Assembly: GCF_035573695.1 (NCBI RefSeq)
Contig: NZ_CP121694.1
Location: 2,642,501 to 2,706,500, forward strand
DNA: 64,000 nucleotides
Source: Metallumcola ferriviriculae
GTDB taxonomy: Bacteria > Bacillota > JADQBR01
Direction of reading: 5' to 3'
Below the pieces are notes generated by a model. That model saw only the letters and a program-made list of their open reading frames with translations, was not told the origin of the DNA and did not search any database. This document shows positions 24,619 through 33,541 of this stretch, piece by piece; positions within the stretch are counted from its first letter, which is position 1, and each line of letters starts with the position of its first letter. A program made the position numbers and the translations under genes.

Positions 24619-25709
24619 GCCAATTCCCCCTGATATTCCGCATATCTGTAATAGGCGGCGCAGGTCCCTTCGGAAGAAACCATACAGGGGCCCACCGGCT
24701 CCATGGGAGTACACGCTCTGCCGAATGACCTGCATTGATGCGGTTTTTTAATCCCCTTCAAGATTTCGCCGCAGGCACAGCCTGGCTGTACCTTCACCGC
24801 TGTCGGGGGTACCTGGGGCAAACCAAATTTTGCCTTAGCATCAAATCTCTCATATTCGCGTCTTAATCTCAGCCCGCTCTCGGGTAGCAGCCCCAGTCCG
24901 CGCCAACGGGCGTCCTCGGGTGTAAAAACTTTCGCCGCTGCTTCCCGTGCCACAGCATTGCCCTCGGGCGCCATGCCCCGATGGTACTGTATCTTAATGG
25001 CCGGTTCCCCCTGATTCATTTGAGCCAATAACATACCAACTGTTTCTAGGATATCTTCTGGCTCGAACCCAGCAATAACACCGCCTTTACCATAATCCCT
25101 ACTGAGGAATTGGTAAGGTTCCTGGCCGATGATTGTACTTACGTGTCCCGGCAGAATAAACCCGTCCACATTGACTTCCTTGTCCTCCAGTAATGCCGCT
25201 AGTGCCGGGGGCACCAATTTATGCATGCTGAATACGGAGTAATTTTTCAGGCCCCTTTCTTTCGCTTCAAGCACCGACATGGCCACCACCGGCGTAGTGG
25301 TTTCAAAGCCCGCACCCAGAAAGACCACTTCTGCTGTGGGATTATTCTGCGCTAGTGTTAGTGCCTCAAGGGGCGAATATACCACCGACACCCTGATCCC
25401 ATCCCCCCGGGCATCGGCCAGGCTACCCCTAGTGCCGGGCACCTTCAGCAGATCACCAAATGTGGCAATAATAACCCTACCTTGCCGTGCCAAATCCAGG
25501 TAGGACTCAATTTCCCAGTCATCGGTGACACATACCGGACAGCCGGGACCGGATATGAGATTGATATTTTGCGGCAGCAGCTGACGCAGGCCGCTTTTGC
25601 CGATGGCATGGGTATGTGTGCCGCAAACTTCCATAAGATTGATTTGCTTGCAAGGGTTCATCCTTTCAATTTCCTGCAGCTGATATCGAACCTTTTGCTT
25701 ATCAACCAT
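24615..25709 (-). CDS. hypD: Hydrogenase maturation protein HypD
   Basis: About 364 residues. MEVCGTHTHAIGKSGL near the start, SGPGCPVCVT, GAGFETTTPVVA and the cysteine-rich C-terminus (QPGCACGEIL, FGRACTP, EGTCAAYYRY) are the expected iron-sulfur and Fe(CN)2CO-scaffold residues. It works with HypC to assemble the iron ligand set. The start is taken at the ATG at 25709, with AGGTG upstream; a GTG three codons earlier is also possible. It overlaps the end of hypC. Confidence 0.95.
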   Translation of the reverse strand: MVDKQKVRYQLQEIERMNPCKQINLMEVCGTHTHAIGKSGLRQLLPQNINLISGPGCPVCVTDDWEIESYLDLARQGRVIIATFGDLLKVPGTRGSLADARGDGIRVSVVYSPLEALTLAQNNPTAEVVFLGAGFETTTPVVAMSVLEAKERGLKNYSVFSMHKLVPPALAALLEDKEVNVDGFILPGHVSTIIGQEPYQFLSRDYGKGGVIAGFEPEDILETVGMLLAQMNQGEPAIKIQYHRGMAPEGNAVAREAAAKVFTPEDARWRGLGLLPESGLRLRREYERFDAKAKFGLPQVPPTAVKVQPGCACGEILKGIKKPHQCRSFGRACTPMEPVGPCMVSSEGTCAAYYRYAEYQGELA

Positions 25710-25923
25710 TACTTTCACCTAGCTCCTCCAACAATTTCAACGTTTCCAGGGCGTCTTCCTCGCTGATCTGATGAATGGCATAACCGGCATGTACCAGCAC
25801 CCAGTCACCTTCGGCTGCATCGGGAGTCAGGGCCAGGGAAATCTTACGTCTGAGGGTTTCGTCACCTGCCTCAGCCATGTCCCCGGATCTTGTCTTGATT
25901 CTTAATGGTACTGCTAAACACAT
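25702..25923 (-). CDS. hypC: Hydrogenase maturation chaperone HypC
   Basis: 73 residues beginning MCLAVPLRI. The cysteine at position 2 is the iron-binding residue of the HypC family. WVLVHAGYAIHQISEEDA is the conserved core strand-helix. It carries the iron unit between HypD and the hydrogenase large subunit. It overlaps the hypF stop by about 10 bases and the hypD start by 8, indicating tight translational coupling. Confidence 0.95.
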   Translation of the reverse strand: MCLAVPLRIKTRSGDMAEAGDETLRRKISLALTPDAAEGDWVLVHAGYAIHQISEEDALETLKLLEELGESNG

Positions 25924-28205
25924 CTTTTCTGCACCTCGTTTCCTATCAACGCTTGTCCCAGGGAAACCCCACCGTCATTGGGCGGCACCTGCCGGTGCAG
26001 GTATTCATCTATCTTTGTCTCTGCCATTAATTCTTTCACCATGGCGGTCAAGAGACGGTTTTGAAAGACACCGCCGGAAAAAACCACTTTGTCCAAACCG
26101 GTGACCGCCGCCATGTGAAGGACACCGTCGATAATAGCCCGGGCCACCGCCCAGTGAAATTTCAACGCCAGGGTGCCCGGTTCTTTTCCCGCCAGGATAT
26201 CCTCCAGCATTTCAGCCCACAGCGCTGCCGTATTAAGCGTGAAAGTACCGTCTCCATTTTTAGCTAACTCCAGCCGGTAATATTGGCCTTTATCGGTGGA
26301 ATGGCGAGCTTTAGCCTCCATCTCCATGGGGGCCTGACCTTCATATTTGTTAATGCTGCAGATACCCAGCAGGGCCGCGGCAGCATCGAAGAGCCTGCCG
26401 CAGCTTGAGGTAAGCGGTGAATTAATTTTTCGCTTTACCTGTATGTCCAGGAGCTCTCTTTCCTTAGTACCGAGCCGTGGCAGCACCTGTTCGGCCTGCT
26501 GCTTAACCCCATTATTTAGGGTGGAAATAAGAAAAGCGTACGCCATACGGTCTACCTTTTTGATGGATGCTTCTCCTCCAGGGAGCGGTAGATAATGCAG
26601 ATGACCCAGGCGGCTGTAGCTGCCATAGTCCCCGTAGAGGAATTCAAAACCCCAGATAGCACCGTCAGTCCCGTAACCGGTACCGTCACAAATTACCGCC
26701 ATTACTTCTTCATCCAAACCGTTATCCGCCATACAGCTGGCCATATGGGCATGATGGTGCTGCACCGCGTGGGCAGGTAAACTCAAATCACGGCATAACT
26801 TCCCGGCAAAAGCGGTGGTCTGGTAATCCGGGTGCAGGTCATGAACCACCAGCTCGGGCTTAATGTCCAGCAGCGACATCATCTTCGGGACCGCCTCCTC
26901 GTATTTCAGGTAATTGAGGTAGTTATCCAGGTCCCCCCAATGTTGGCTTAAAAATACCTTTTCGCCCTTCGTCAGAGCAAATGTATTTTTGAAATTGGGC
27001 CCGCAGGCCAATAAAGGGGTCATTTCTTTTCCACGCAGATGTACCGGCAGCGGCACGCAGCCCCTGGCACGCCGGGTGTACTGCCAACTGCCCCCCGTTA
27101 CTGCGCCCACTGAATCATCACACGGGTTTACTATCCCTCTGTTATGTACTAAAAAAAAGTCTGCTATCTCCCCCAGCTGTTCTAGGGCCTCCTTGTTCGC
27201 AGTTATCAATGGGTTGCTGGAAAGGTTGGCACTGGTCATTACTACGAGCGACAGAGTCGGTGAAAGAAGGAGCTGATGAAGCGGGGTGTACGGCAGCATT
27301 ATCCCCAAAGAGTCAAGAGCGGGATTAATGGCTTGGGGCAATGATAAGTCTTGTTGCTGCAGCACTACAATTGGCCGGACAGGGCTAATAAGCTGTTCTT
27401 CTTCGGCAGCGGAAAGGCGACAGCAGCGCCGCACCGTTTCCAGGTCCGCCGCCATCAGGGCAAAGGGCTTGGCATCACGTTTTTTTAGCTGTCTCAGTCT
27501 ATCTACTGCCTCTTCGTCCATGGCATTACAAGCCAGGTGAAAGCCGCCTAGGCCCTTAACCGCGAGAATATTACCGGCTAACAAGAGCCGATGTGGGTCT
27601 TCATTAACAATATTGCCCATGTGATCCCATAGTTCCATCCTGGGCCCGCACCTACCACAGGCGTTGGGTTGAGCATGAAAACGCCTGTTTTCAGGGTCGT
27701 CATACTCTGCTTGACAGCTTGGACACATGTCAAACTGATTCATGGTTGTCTGGCGCCTGTCATAAGGCATATCGCGGATTATGGTAAACCTGGGACCGCA
27801 GTTGGTACAATTGGTAAAAGGATAGGAAAACCTTCGGTCCGCGGCATCCTGAAGCTCTCTCATACAGTCGCTGCAGATACCCACGTCGGGCGGGATGAGT
27901 GCTTCTATACCTTCCCGGACGAGACTCTCCTGAATAAAGAAGCTGCTGTATTTATTCGGTTCTATCTCTCGGCATGAATAACTGGTGATTTTTGCCAAAG
28001 GAGGCGGGGAGTTTAGCATTGCCGCCAAAGCCTGGTCTATGCTGCGCGCTTCACCTTCCCAGTGGATGGTTACCCCTTGGCTGTTATTTAGCACGAATCC
28101 ATGCAACCGGTGCTTGCCGGCCAGCCGATAAATAAAGGGGCGAAAACCCACGCCCTGCACCACACCGAACACTTTTATCTCTCTTGCTGGTAGGACTTCC
28201 CTCAT
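25914..28205 (-). CDS. hypF: Carbamoyltransferase HypF
   Basis: 763 residues with all family parts in order. The acylphosphatase domain is at 8-95 (VQGVGFRPFIYRLA). Two zinc-finger pairs follow near 110-185 (CSDCMREL, CTNCGPRFT, CPSCQAEYDD, CGRCGPR). A YrdC-like domain is near 205-390 (KGLGGFHLACNA), and the Kae1-like C-terminal domain has AVQHHHAHMASCMAD and VFSGGVFQNRLL. It makes carbamoyl adenylate from carbamoyl phosphate and passes the carbamoyl to HypE. It starts two bases after hypB. Confidence 0.96.
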   Translation of the reverse strand: MREVLPAREIKVFGVVQGVGFRPFIYRLAGKHRLHGFVLNNSQGVTIHWEGEARSIDQALAAMLNSPPPLAKITSYSCREIEPNKYSSFFIQESLVREGIEALIPPDVGICSDCMRELQDAADRRFSYPFTNCTNCGPRFTIIRDMPYDRRQTTMNQFDMCPSCQAEYDDPENRRFHAQPNACGRCGPRMELWDHMGNIVNEDPHRLLLAGNILAVKGLGGFHLACNAMDEEAVDRLRQLKKRDAKPFALMAADLETVRRCCRLSAAEEEQLISPVRPIVVLQQQDLSLPQAINPALDSLGIMLPYTPLHQLLLSPTLSLVVMTSANLSSNPLITANKEALEQLGEIADFFLVHNRGIVNPCDDSVGAVTGGSWQYTRRARGCVPLPVHLRGKEMTPLLACGPNFKNTFALTKGEKVFLSQHWGDLDNYLNYLKYEEAVPKMMSLLDIKPELVVHDLHPDYQTTAFAGKLCRDLSLPAHAVQHHHAHMASCMADNGLDEEVMAVICDGTGYGTDGAIWGFEFLYGDYGSYSRLGHLHYLPLPGGEASIKKVDRMAYAFLISTLNNGVKQQAEQVLPRLGTKERELLDIQVKRKINSPLTSSCGRLFDAAAALLGICSINKYEGQAPMEMEAKARHSTDKGQYYRLELAKNGDGTFTLNTAALWAEMLEDILAGKEPGTLALKFHWAVARAIIDGVLHMAAVTGLDKVVFSGGVFQNRLLTAMVKELMAETKIDEYLHRQVPPNDGGVSLGQALIGNEVQKRCV

Positions 28206-28206
28206 G

Positions 28207-28899
28207 TCACTTCAGCCTTTGTTCTTGGGTCAGGTCATTTTTCCCATAATTTTCTTGACGTACTTGGTCTTTCAACCAACTGCACCACTGCTCCAGCCCT
28301 TCTCCGGAAAACGCGGCAGTATGGAAAATTTCCATAGCGGGATTTAAGTTATGTATATCCTCATTAAATGTGGTCAGGTCAAAATTGCTGTACGGCAGCA
28401 GGTCAATCTTATTCAATATGCAGGCCCGGGACTCTTGAAACATCAAGGGATATTTGGCCGGCTTGTCGTCTCCTTCAGCCACACTGAGAACTACCAATTT
28501 AAAATGCTCGCCTAAGTCATAGGTACCTGGGCAGACCAGATTACCCACATTTTCGATGATGATCAGGTCAATGTCTGCTAAATCCAGTTCATTTAGTGAC
28601 AGGTTAATCATATTGGCATCCAAATGACAGCCGCCCTCAGTGTTAATCTGAACCACCGGTACCTGCTGCCGCTTAATCCGTTCCGCATCCCTGCTGGTCA
28701 TTAGGTCACCCTCTATGATTGCCAGATTCAAGTCTTTCCTTAAGATAGGTATCGCTTTTTCCAAAATAGTGGTCTTCCCCGCCCCGGGTGAGCTCATGAT
28801 ATTCACCGTCACAATACCATGTTTGTCAAATATCTCGCGGTTTAAACCGGCCAGGTCTTCGTTACGTTTCATGATATTTTTTAACACTTTAATCTCCAA
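28207..28899 (-). CDS. hypB: Nickel-insertion GTPase HypB
   Basis: About 230 residues. The G1 motif is SSPGAGKTTILE, with IEGDLMTS, QINTEGGCHLDANM, IENVGNLVCPG and NKIDLLPY following. The invariant Cys and His of the nickel/zinc site lie in GGCHLD. The histidine-rich N-terminal nickel store of some homologues is absent. I choose TTG at 28899, preceded by AGGAGG at 7 bases. HypB uses GTP hydrolysis to deliver nickel with HypA. Confidence 0.93.
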   Translation of the reverse strand: MEIKVLKNIMKRNEDLAGLNREIFDKHGIVTVNIMSSPGAGKTTILEKAIPILRKDLNLAIIEGDLMTSRDAERIKRQQVPVVQINTEGGCHLDANMINLSLNELDLADIDLIIIENVGNLVCPGTYDLGEHFKLVVLSVAEGDDKPAKYPLMFQESRACILNKIDLLPYSNFDLTTFNEDIHNLNPAMEIFHTAAFSGEGLEQWCSWLKDQVRQENYGKNDLTQEQRLK

Positions 28900-28929
28900 A
28901 ACGGTTCCTCCTAGTTTGTTCAAGTATTC

Positions 28930-29030
28930 AGATCGGGGTCGTCGAGGCTTCAGATGGAGTCAACTCTAGCTGAAGTAAAAGTGAGCACCCCCACTTCTAT
29001 CAATGGGGGCTTGGTCATCAGGTAAACTCT
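28930..29030. other. Two hairpins in the hypA-hypB gap
   Basis: On the minus strand AGCCCCCATTG...AGTGGGGGTGCT forms a strong C/G hairpin (about 28990-29020). It is followed by CTTCAG...CTGAAG (about 28950-28980). No T-run follows, so this is not a clear terminator. It fills the 147-bp gap that interrupts an otherwise overlapping operon. C5/G5 hairpins like the first occur at ends of IS200/IS605-type elements, so an old element scar is possible. I see no open frame in it. Confidence 0.35.
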
Positions 29031-29046
29031 TTCGGGTAATTGAGCG

Positions 29047-29388
29047 CTAATCTCCTTCAATGTAGTCAATATACAGTTCCTTACCGGTAACCAGGCTTTT
29101 GATTGCTCCACCACAGTGGGGGCAGGCAAAGCATTGCTCTTTTAGCTCATACTCTACATTACAGTCAGCGCATAAAGCCACCGCCGCTTTCTGGTCAACG
29201 GTCAATTGGGCACCCTCCCAGGGCGTACCTTCCGCGGATACCTGCCAGCAGAACCGCAGAACATCTTCTACCACACCAGTCAGTTGACCTACCACCAGGT
29301 GCACCCGGTGTACCTTTTCTAGTTGGTGTTCTTTTACCTGATCGTCGACCACCGTAATCAGGTTATCGACTATAGCGATTTCATGCAT
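29047..29388 (-). CDS. hypA: Nickel metallochaperone HypA
   Basis: 113 residues beginning MHEIAIVDNL; the N-terminal His2-Glu3 binds nickel. The zinc domain is built from CADC near 73-76 and CPHC near 89-92. It partners HypB for nickel insertion into NiFe hydrogenase. It is the first gene of the hyp unit; no hydrogenase structural gene is in the window. Confidence 0.93.
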   Translation of the reverse strand: MHEIAIVDNLITVVDDQVKEHQLEKVHRVHLVVGQLTGVVEDVLRFCWQVSAEGTPWEGAQLTVDQKAAVALCADCNVEYELKEQCFACPHCGGAIKSLVTGKELYIDYIEGD

Positions 29389-29498
29389 ACCCTAGCACCA
29401 ACCTTCGCATAAATTCTAAATATTTATATTGTTCGTGCTAACTGTGTAACCCATTCGATACACTATTCTAATTTCCTGCTTTTCCCGATCAAGAAAAA

Positions 29499-29612
29499 AA
29501 GTGTCACTTATTGGTGTTGTCACTTATTGGTGTCAGGCACCAGGATACGATCAAGAAAAAAAGTGTCACTTATTGGTGTCAGGCACCAATAAGTGACACT
29601 AATAAGTGACAA
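29499..29612. repeat. GTGTCAC-family palindromes, locus 4, with internal duplication
   Basis: Two copies of the block CGATCAAGAAAAAAAG followed by GTGTCACTTATTGGTG begin at 29486 and 29548, 62 bp apart. The second is completed into a full hairpin and trailed by an extra AATAAGTGAC. The end is 3-5 bases from the stop codon of the second TRAP permease (29616). Confidence 0.85.
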
Positions 29613-29615
29613 GAT

Positions 29616-31526
29616 TTACATTTCTTCAACGCTTTTTCCTATATTCACAACTTGCTTTTGTCCTCTTCTTATATTGGTAAACAGGGCCAGGCCTATTGCT
29701 ATAATTCCCAGCAGGTCTGTATAGATACCCACATAAAGCATGCTGAAGGCACCGACAATTAACAGCACTCGTTCATAGAATACTGCTTTATTGACAAAAT
29801 AGCCGATGCTGCCTCCTGCTAGTGCAGCAACTCCAATTATAGCTGTAATTAACGCTAAACTGACGCTAACAAACGAACCCTGGCCCAGCAGGGCCGGTGA
29901 TTGAGCGAATAAAAATGGAATTATATAGGCTGCAACGCCAATTTTACAGGCCGTGAAAGCAATTTTCATTGGGTCGTCTTGGGCGATACCTGATGCAGCA
30001 TAGGCTGCCAGTGCTACCGGTGGAGTGATGGCAGAGATAATGGCAAAATAAAATACGAATAGGTGTGAACCCAGCGGCAGTATACCCATCTCAATTAAAG
30101 CGGGTGCGGCCATGGTTCCGGCTACGATATAGGCTGCGCTGGTAGGCAGCCCCATGCCAAGAACGATAGCTATCATACCGGTGAGCAACAGGGCTATCCA
30201 TAAATAACCGCCGGATAAGGAGATAATAAATGACGATAATTTTAAGCCAACACCTGTCAAATTAATACTGCCCACCACTAAACCCGCGGTGGCGCAAGCC
30301 AATGCAACCATGATAGTGTTTCTTGAAGCGGCCAGTGCCCCGTCCACAAAACGCTGCCAGGTGAGACGGGTGTCCTTGCTAACGAATGAGACAATAAACA
30401 TTGTGACAATAGCATAAAATCCGGAACGGATGGGACTATATTGAACCACACCTAAAAAGTAAAGTAAAGCTACTAAAGGCAATAGTAAGTACCATCCTTC
30501 TTTGAGAACTTCTCTCGTTGATGGGAGTTCTTTCTTTGGCAATCCCTTTAGCCCCAAGCGACAAGCTTCAAAATGCACGCCAAATAGTATGGAAATATAA
30601 AATAAAACTGCTGGAATAATTGCCGCTACCGCTACTTCAATATAAGGAATACCTAAGAATTCGGCAATAATGAATGCTGCAGCACCCATAACGGGCGGCA
30701 TCAACTGCCCGCCTGAAGAAGCACACGATTCCACTGCACCGGCGAAATGAGATTTATAACCGTTACTTTTCATTAATGGGATAGTAAAAGTACCTGTGCC
30801 CACTACGTTTGCCACTGCACTGCCGGTTAAAGACCCCATAAAGCCGCTGGCCAACACGGCCACTTTTGCCGGCCCACCGACGAAACGTCCCATCAGAGAC
30901 ATGGCTAAACGCAAGAGGAATTCACCCATCCCAAGTTTCTCCAGCATGGACGTAAGAAAGATAAAGAGAAAAATATAGTTTGCGGACACCCCCAGCGGAA
31001 TTCCGAAAATCCCCTCGGTGGTAAGGTACATCTGAGATACCACTCGCTCTAAACCGTACCCCTTATGACCCAGCAATCCCGGAAGATATGGTCCGATAAA
31101 GGTATAGATTAGGAAGAAGCCGGCAATGAACACTAATACCCATCCCACAGCCCGGCGGGTAGCTTCCAACAGCAGCAATATCATTATAATACCAAAGATA
31201 GTGTCCAAGGTGGTATATGACCCGGCGCGCATTACTATCTCCTGATAAAAAACTATAATATATAGCCCGGATGCTATTGCGAGCGTAACAAGTATCCCGT
31301 CAAGAATAGTCGCCTGGTCTGATTTTCCTCGCTTGGACAAGGGAAAAATTAAAAAGGTCAAAACTAAAATAAAAACTAAATGGATGTCTCTTTGAATCCA
31401 AGCGCCAAGTAGAGATACACCGGCGGTATATAGCTGGAATGCCGTTAAAGCTAGAGCCACTGCCGTAATCATTAATATAGAAAATTTCTTAGTATTTTTT
31501 TCCTTAGCAATCTCCTGTTTGCTCAA
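29616..31526 (-). CDS. TRAP transporter fused permease (TAXI type, second)
   Basis: 636 residues, fused DctQ/DctM-like and rich in membrane helices. GSLTGSAVANVVGTGTFTIPLM, CASSGGQLMPPVMGAAAFIIAE and LGMGLPTSAAYIVAG match the same conserved sites as the first permease, with clear divergence between the two. Start at TTG 31526, with AAGGAGGGG upstream. It is third in the unit TAXI-DUF1850-permease and is probably driven by the sigma-54-like promoter at 33281. Confidence 0.9.
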   Translation of the reverse strand: MSKQEIAKEKNTKKFSILMITAVALALTAFQLYTAGVSLLGAWIQRDIHLVFILVLTFLIFPLSKRGKSDQATILDGILVTLAIASGLYIIVFYQEIVMRAGSYTTLDTIFGIIMILLLLEATRRAVGWVLVFIAGFFLIYTFIGPYLPGLLGHKGYGLERVVSQMYLTTEGIFGIPLGVSANYIFLFIFLTSMLEKLGMGEFLLRLAMSLMGRFVGGPAKVAVLASGFMGSLTGSAVANVVGTGTFTIPLMKSNGYKSHFAGAVESCASSGGQLMPPVMGAAAFIIAEFLGIPYIEVAVAAIIPAVLFYISILFGVHFEACRLGLKGLPKKELPSTREVLKEGWYLLLPLVALLYFLGVVQYSPIRSGFYAIVTMFIVSFVSKDTRLTWQRFVDGALAASRNTIMVALACATAGLVVGSINLTGVGLKLSSFIISLSGGYLWIALLLTGMIAIVLGMGLPTSAAYIVAGTMAAPALIEMGILPLGSHLFVFYFAIISAITPPVALAAYAASGIAQDDPMKIAFTACKIGVAAYIIPFLFAQSPALLGQGSFVSVSLALITAIIGVAALAGGSIGYFVNKAVFYERVLLIVGAFSMLYVGIYTDLLGIIAIGLALFTNIRRGQKQVVNIGKSVEEM

Positions 31527-31592
31527 GTTTACCCCTCCTTGATTGCCTTTCTGTTATTTCATTCTTAGGGTCTGCCCCCATTCTTTCATTTC

Positions 31593-32111
31593 TTAGCTGT
31601 TATTTCTAACAGATATATATACTAAGTCCATACCAGCGGCATAGTCCCAGAGGTGAACTTCCGAGCCTCGATATTGCAAAGTGTGGTCAGCAATAGTGCC
31701 AACTCGTAGGGGCAGCGTACCAATTTGCCGATTCATATTGATAATTCTAACCCATTTCCCGTCCAATATCAGCTCACCCTGCCCGGCATAGTCTAGACCG
31801 GCACCAAATGATATCCAACTGACTTTGTCCAGCACAAGGCTTCCCTGCCTCACTTGGTAAGCTTCAATTACAGGGAGGTGATCTACCGAGTGAGTATACC
31901 GTATTTGGAACTTTTCACCCTCTTTAATCGGGCCGCTCCAAATTAGCTGACCACTATTTGCATTTTCTATCGACAGCATCAAGCTAGGAGCGCTGAATAT
32001 TTTTGTCCACATTATACCTGCCAGCATTAAAATACCAAGAGAGAGCAGGAAAAAGAACCCGATCTTTCTCCGGTTCTTCTCCCGCCAATCTTTTGTTGGC
32101 ATAATGTGCAT
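31593..32111 (-). CDS. DUF1850 protein of a TAXI TRAP system (first)
   Basis: 172 residues. One N-terminal membrane helix (IGFFFLLSLGILMLAGIMW) is followed by an extracytoplasmic domain with IRYTHSVDHLPVIEAYQV and a final WDYAAGMDLVYISV. The YTHSVxxxPxxE motif marks DUF1850, a family nearly always found with TAXI TRAP genes and of unknown function. It starts immediately after the binding-protein stop and lies between it and the permease. Confidence 0.85.
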   Translation of the reverse strand: MHIMPTKDWREKNRRKIGFFFLLSLGILMLAGIMWTKIFSAPSLMLSIENANSGQLIWSGPIKEGEKFQIRYTHSVDHLPVIEAYQVRQGSLVLDKVSWISFGAGLDYAGQGELILDGKWVRIINMNRQIGTLPLRVGTIADHTLQYRGSEVHLWDYAAGMDLVYISVRNNS

Positions 32112-33125
32112 TTACTTCATCTCTGGTGGAATGAGGCGGTCGGGCACCTCTACATTAATTTCTTCTAGATATTTAATTACACCTGGATGTAAAGGTGCAA
32201 CAGCATTATTAACAAGGTTCTCAGGAGTGGTCAGCTTAGCTCCGGGGTAGACTTGTATGAGTGTATCCACGTGCTCAAAAATGGCCTTAACTATGTTATA
32301 AGCGGTTTCCTCCGGCATATCTTTATTTACAGCTACCGTATTCCAAACGGCAATAGTAGTTACATCCTCATCTTGCCCTTGATAGGTTCCGGCAGGCAAT
32401 ACCATCTTATTGTAATAAGGCAGCGCCGATACAACTTTGTTTACTTCGCTATCGGAGAAATTGATGATTCGAATATCATGGGTAGTAGCCAAGTCCATCA
32501 CTGAAGAAGTGGGAGCACCTACCGACCAGATACCAACATCTATTACACCGTCCCTTAGGCCTTGGGTGTTTTCAGCGAAGGACAAACGCAATACTTCAAA
32601 AGCATCATAGGTTATGCCCAAAGAACCTAGCACTCCCTTAGCCATTGACTCAGTACCACTCCCTGGAGCACCTACCGAAACCTTATTTCCTTTCAAACCT
32701 TCTATGGTTTGAATGCCGCTATCTTTTAAGGTAACAACGTGCTGTACATTGGGGTACATTTCAAAAAGCGTCCGCAGTCCCAGTTTTCCTTTGAAGGGTT
32801 CTTCACCATTAGTTGCCTTAAATAATACATCGTTCATCATTAATGCTAATTGGGTTTGTCCATTTTCAAGCAAGCGGGCATTTTCCACAGAAGCACCTGT
32901 GACTTCAGCTGCTGCTTCTATTCCTTGGACATTTTTATTAATAACGTCTGCCATGCTGCCGCCATAAGGGTAATAAGTTCCACCGGTACCGCCGGTGGCA
33001 ATTGAAATTCTTTCTACTGATCCGGATTCATCCTCGCTGGGAGTACCTCCAGAACAACCCGCAACGATAAAAGTAAGTGCACTAATAACCAATATTAAGA
33101 AAATAAATTTCCTTCCTTTGCTCAT
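32112..33125 (-). CDS. TAXI-family TRAP transporter solute-binding lipoprotein (second)
   Basis: 337 residues. A signal peptide with lipobox IVAGC is followed by SIATGGTGGTYYPYGGSMAD and EVTGASVENARLL. The ATG at 33125 has no close ribosome site; a GGGGG stretch lies about 24 bases upstream, at normal spacing to an in-frame CTG (five codons earlier). A CTG start is rare, so this is only noted. It heads the transporter unit, next to the two-component genes that probably control it. Confidence 0.9.
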   Translation of the reverse strand: MSKGRKFIFLILVISALTFIVAGCSGGTPSEDESGSVERISIATGGTGGTYYPYGGSMADVINKNVQGIEAAAEVTGASVENARLLENGQTQLALMMNDVLFKATNGEEPFKGKLGLRTLFEMYPNVQHVVTLKDSGIQTIEGLKGNKVSVGAPGSGTESMAKGVLGSLGITYDAFEVLRLSFAENTQGLRDGVIDVGIWSVGAPTSSVMDLATTHDIRIINFSDSEVNKVVSALPYYNKMVLPAGTYQGQDEDVTTIAVWNTVAVNKDMPEETAYNIVKAIFEHVDTLIQVYPGAKLTTPENLVNNAVAPLHPGVIKYLEEINVEVPDRLIPPEMK

Positions 33126-33187
33126 ATGTTTAATTGACAGTTTAATTACCCCCTAGTTTTTAACTATCTTGGAAACATTCAACACTT

Positions 33188-33207
33188 CATCAATTAATTA
33201 ATTGATG
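33188..33207. promoter_or_regulatory. Perfect 20-bp AT-rich palindrome in the TRAP leader
   Basis: CATCAATTAATTAATTGATG is its own reverse complement. It sits about 63 bases before the TAXI start and downstream of the sigma-54-like promoter, so it would be in the transcribed leader. It may be a protein site or an RNA hairpin. Confidence 0.45.
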
Positions 33208-33280
33208 AATTCATTAATTACACAAACACCAGTTTTATACTCGGTGCCGCTGCCCGGATTACCTACGGATACTTATTTTC

Positions 33281-33297
33281 CGCAAAATCATCACCAC
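33281..33297 (-). promoter_or_regulatory. Sigma-54-like promoter of the second TRAP unit
   Basis: On the minus strand TGG and TTGC are arranged as TGG-TGATGATT-TTGC, giving the required ten bases between GG and GC. The -12 box is exact and the -24 box keeps only TGG. A sigma-54 activator gene lies directly upstream, which supports it. The leader to the TAXI start would be about 145 bases. Confidence 0.5.
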
Positions 33298-33300
33298 TTT

Positions 33301-33408
33301 TAACGCAATTCACCACCTTTCAAATAACCTTCCAATAATAGTAAAACAGTTTTGAAGATTCTATTTATTTATGATGCAAGATCGATTCCAAAGGAAATAA
33401 TTGCGTTA
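33301..33408. promoter_or_regulatory. Inverted pair of AATTGCGTTA sites, candidate activator binding region
   Basis: TAACGCAATT at 33301-33310 and its exact reverse complement AATTGCGTTA at 33399-33408 lie just upstream of the -24 box and about 110 bases above it. Such upstream sites are expected for NtrC-type activators. No other feature explains them in this 415-bp gap. Confidence 0.4.
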
Positions 33409-33483
33409 GAAAACACCTGGAAGGCTTGTCTGTAAAGGGATGACGGGATAAGTTCGGCGATAACCTTTATGGCAGAGGGATAA

Positions 33484-33533
33484 GAAAAAAATGCCGCTTT
33501 TAGCGGCAAAATTTGCCGGGCGGCATTTTTTTC
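33484..33533 (-). terminator. Terminator after the response regulator gene
   Basis: AATGCCGC...GCGGCATT forms a long stem with inner GCCGC/GCGGC repeats and T-runs on both strands. It begins 9 bases after the regulator stop and isolates it from the TRAP unit. Confidence 0.8.
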
Positions 33534-33541
33534 TATCAACT

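Noticed and set aside
24619-24735. Longer N-terminus for HypE
   Set aside because: It lies entirely within hypD in another frame; the family start KITLAHGSGG follows the ATG at 24618.
28924-29046. Rho-independent terminator between hypA and hypB
   Set aside because: Neither hairpin is followed by a T-run on the minus strand.
33318-33336. TTGGAAGG...TTGAA as an alternative sigma-54 promoter
   Set aside because: The essential GC of the -12 box is GA; the site at 33281 fits better.
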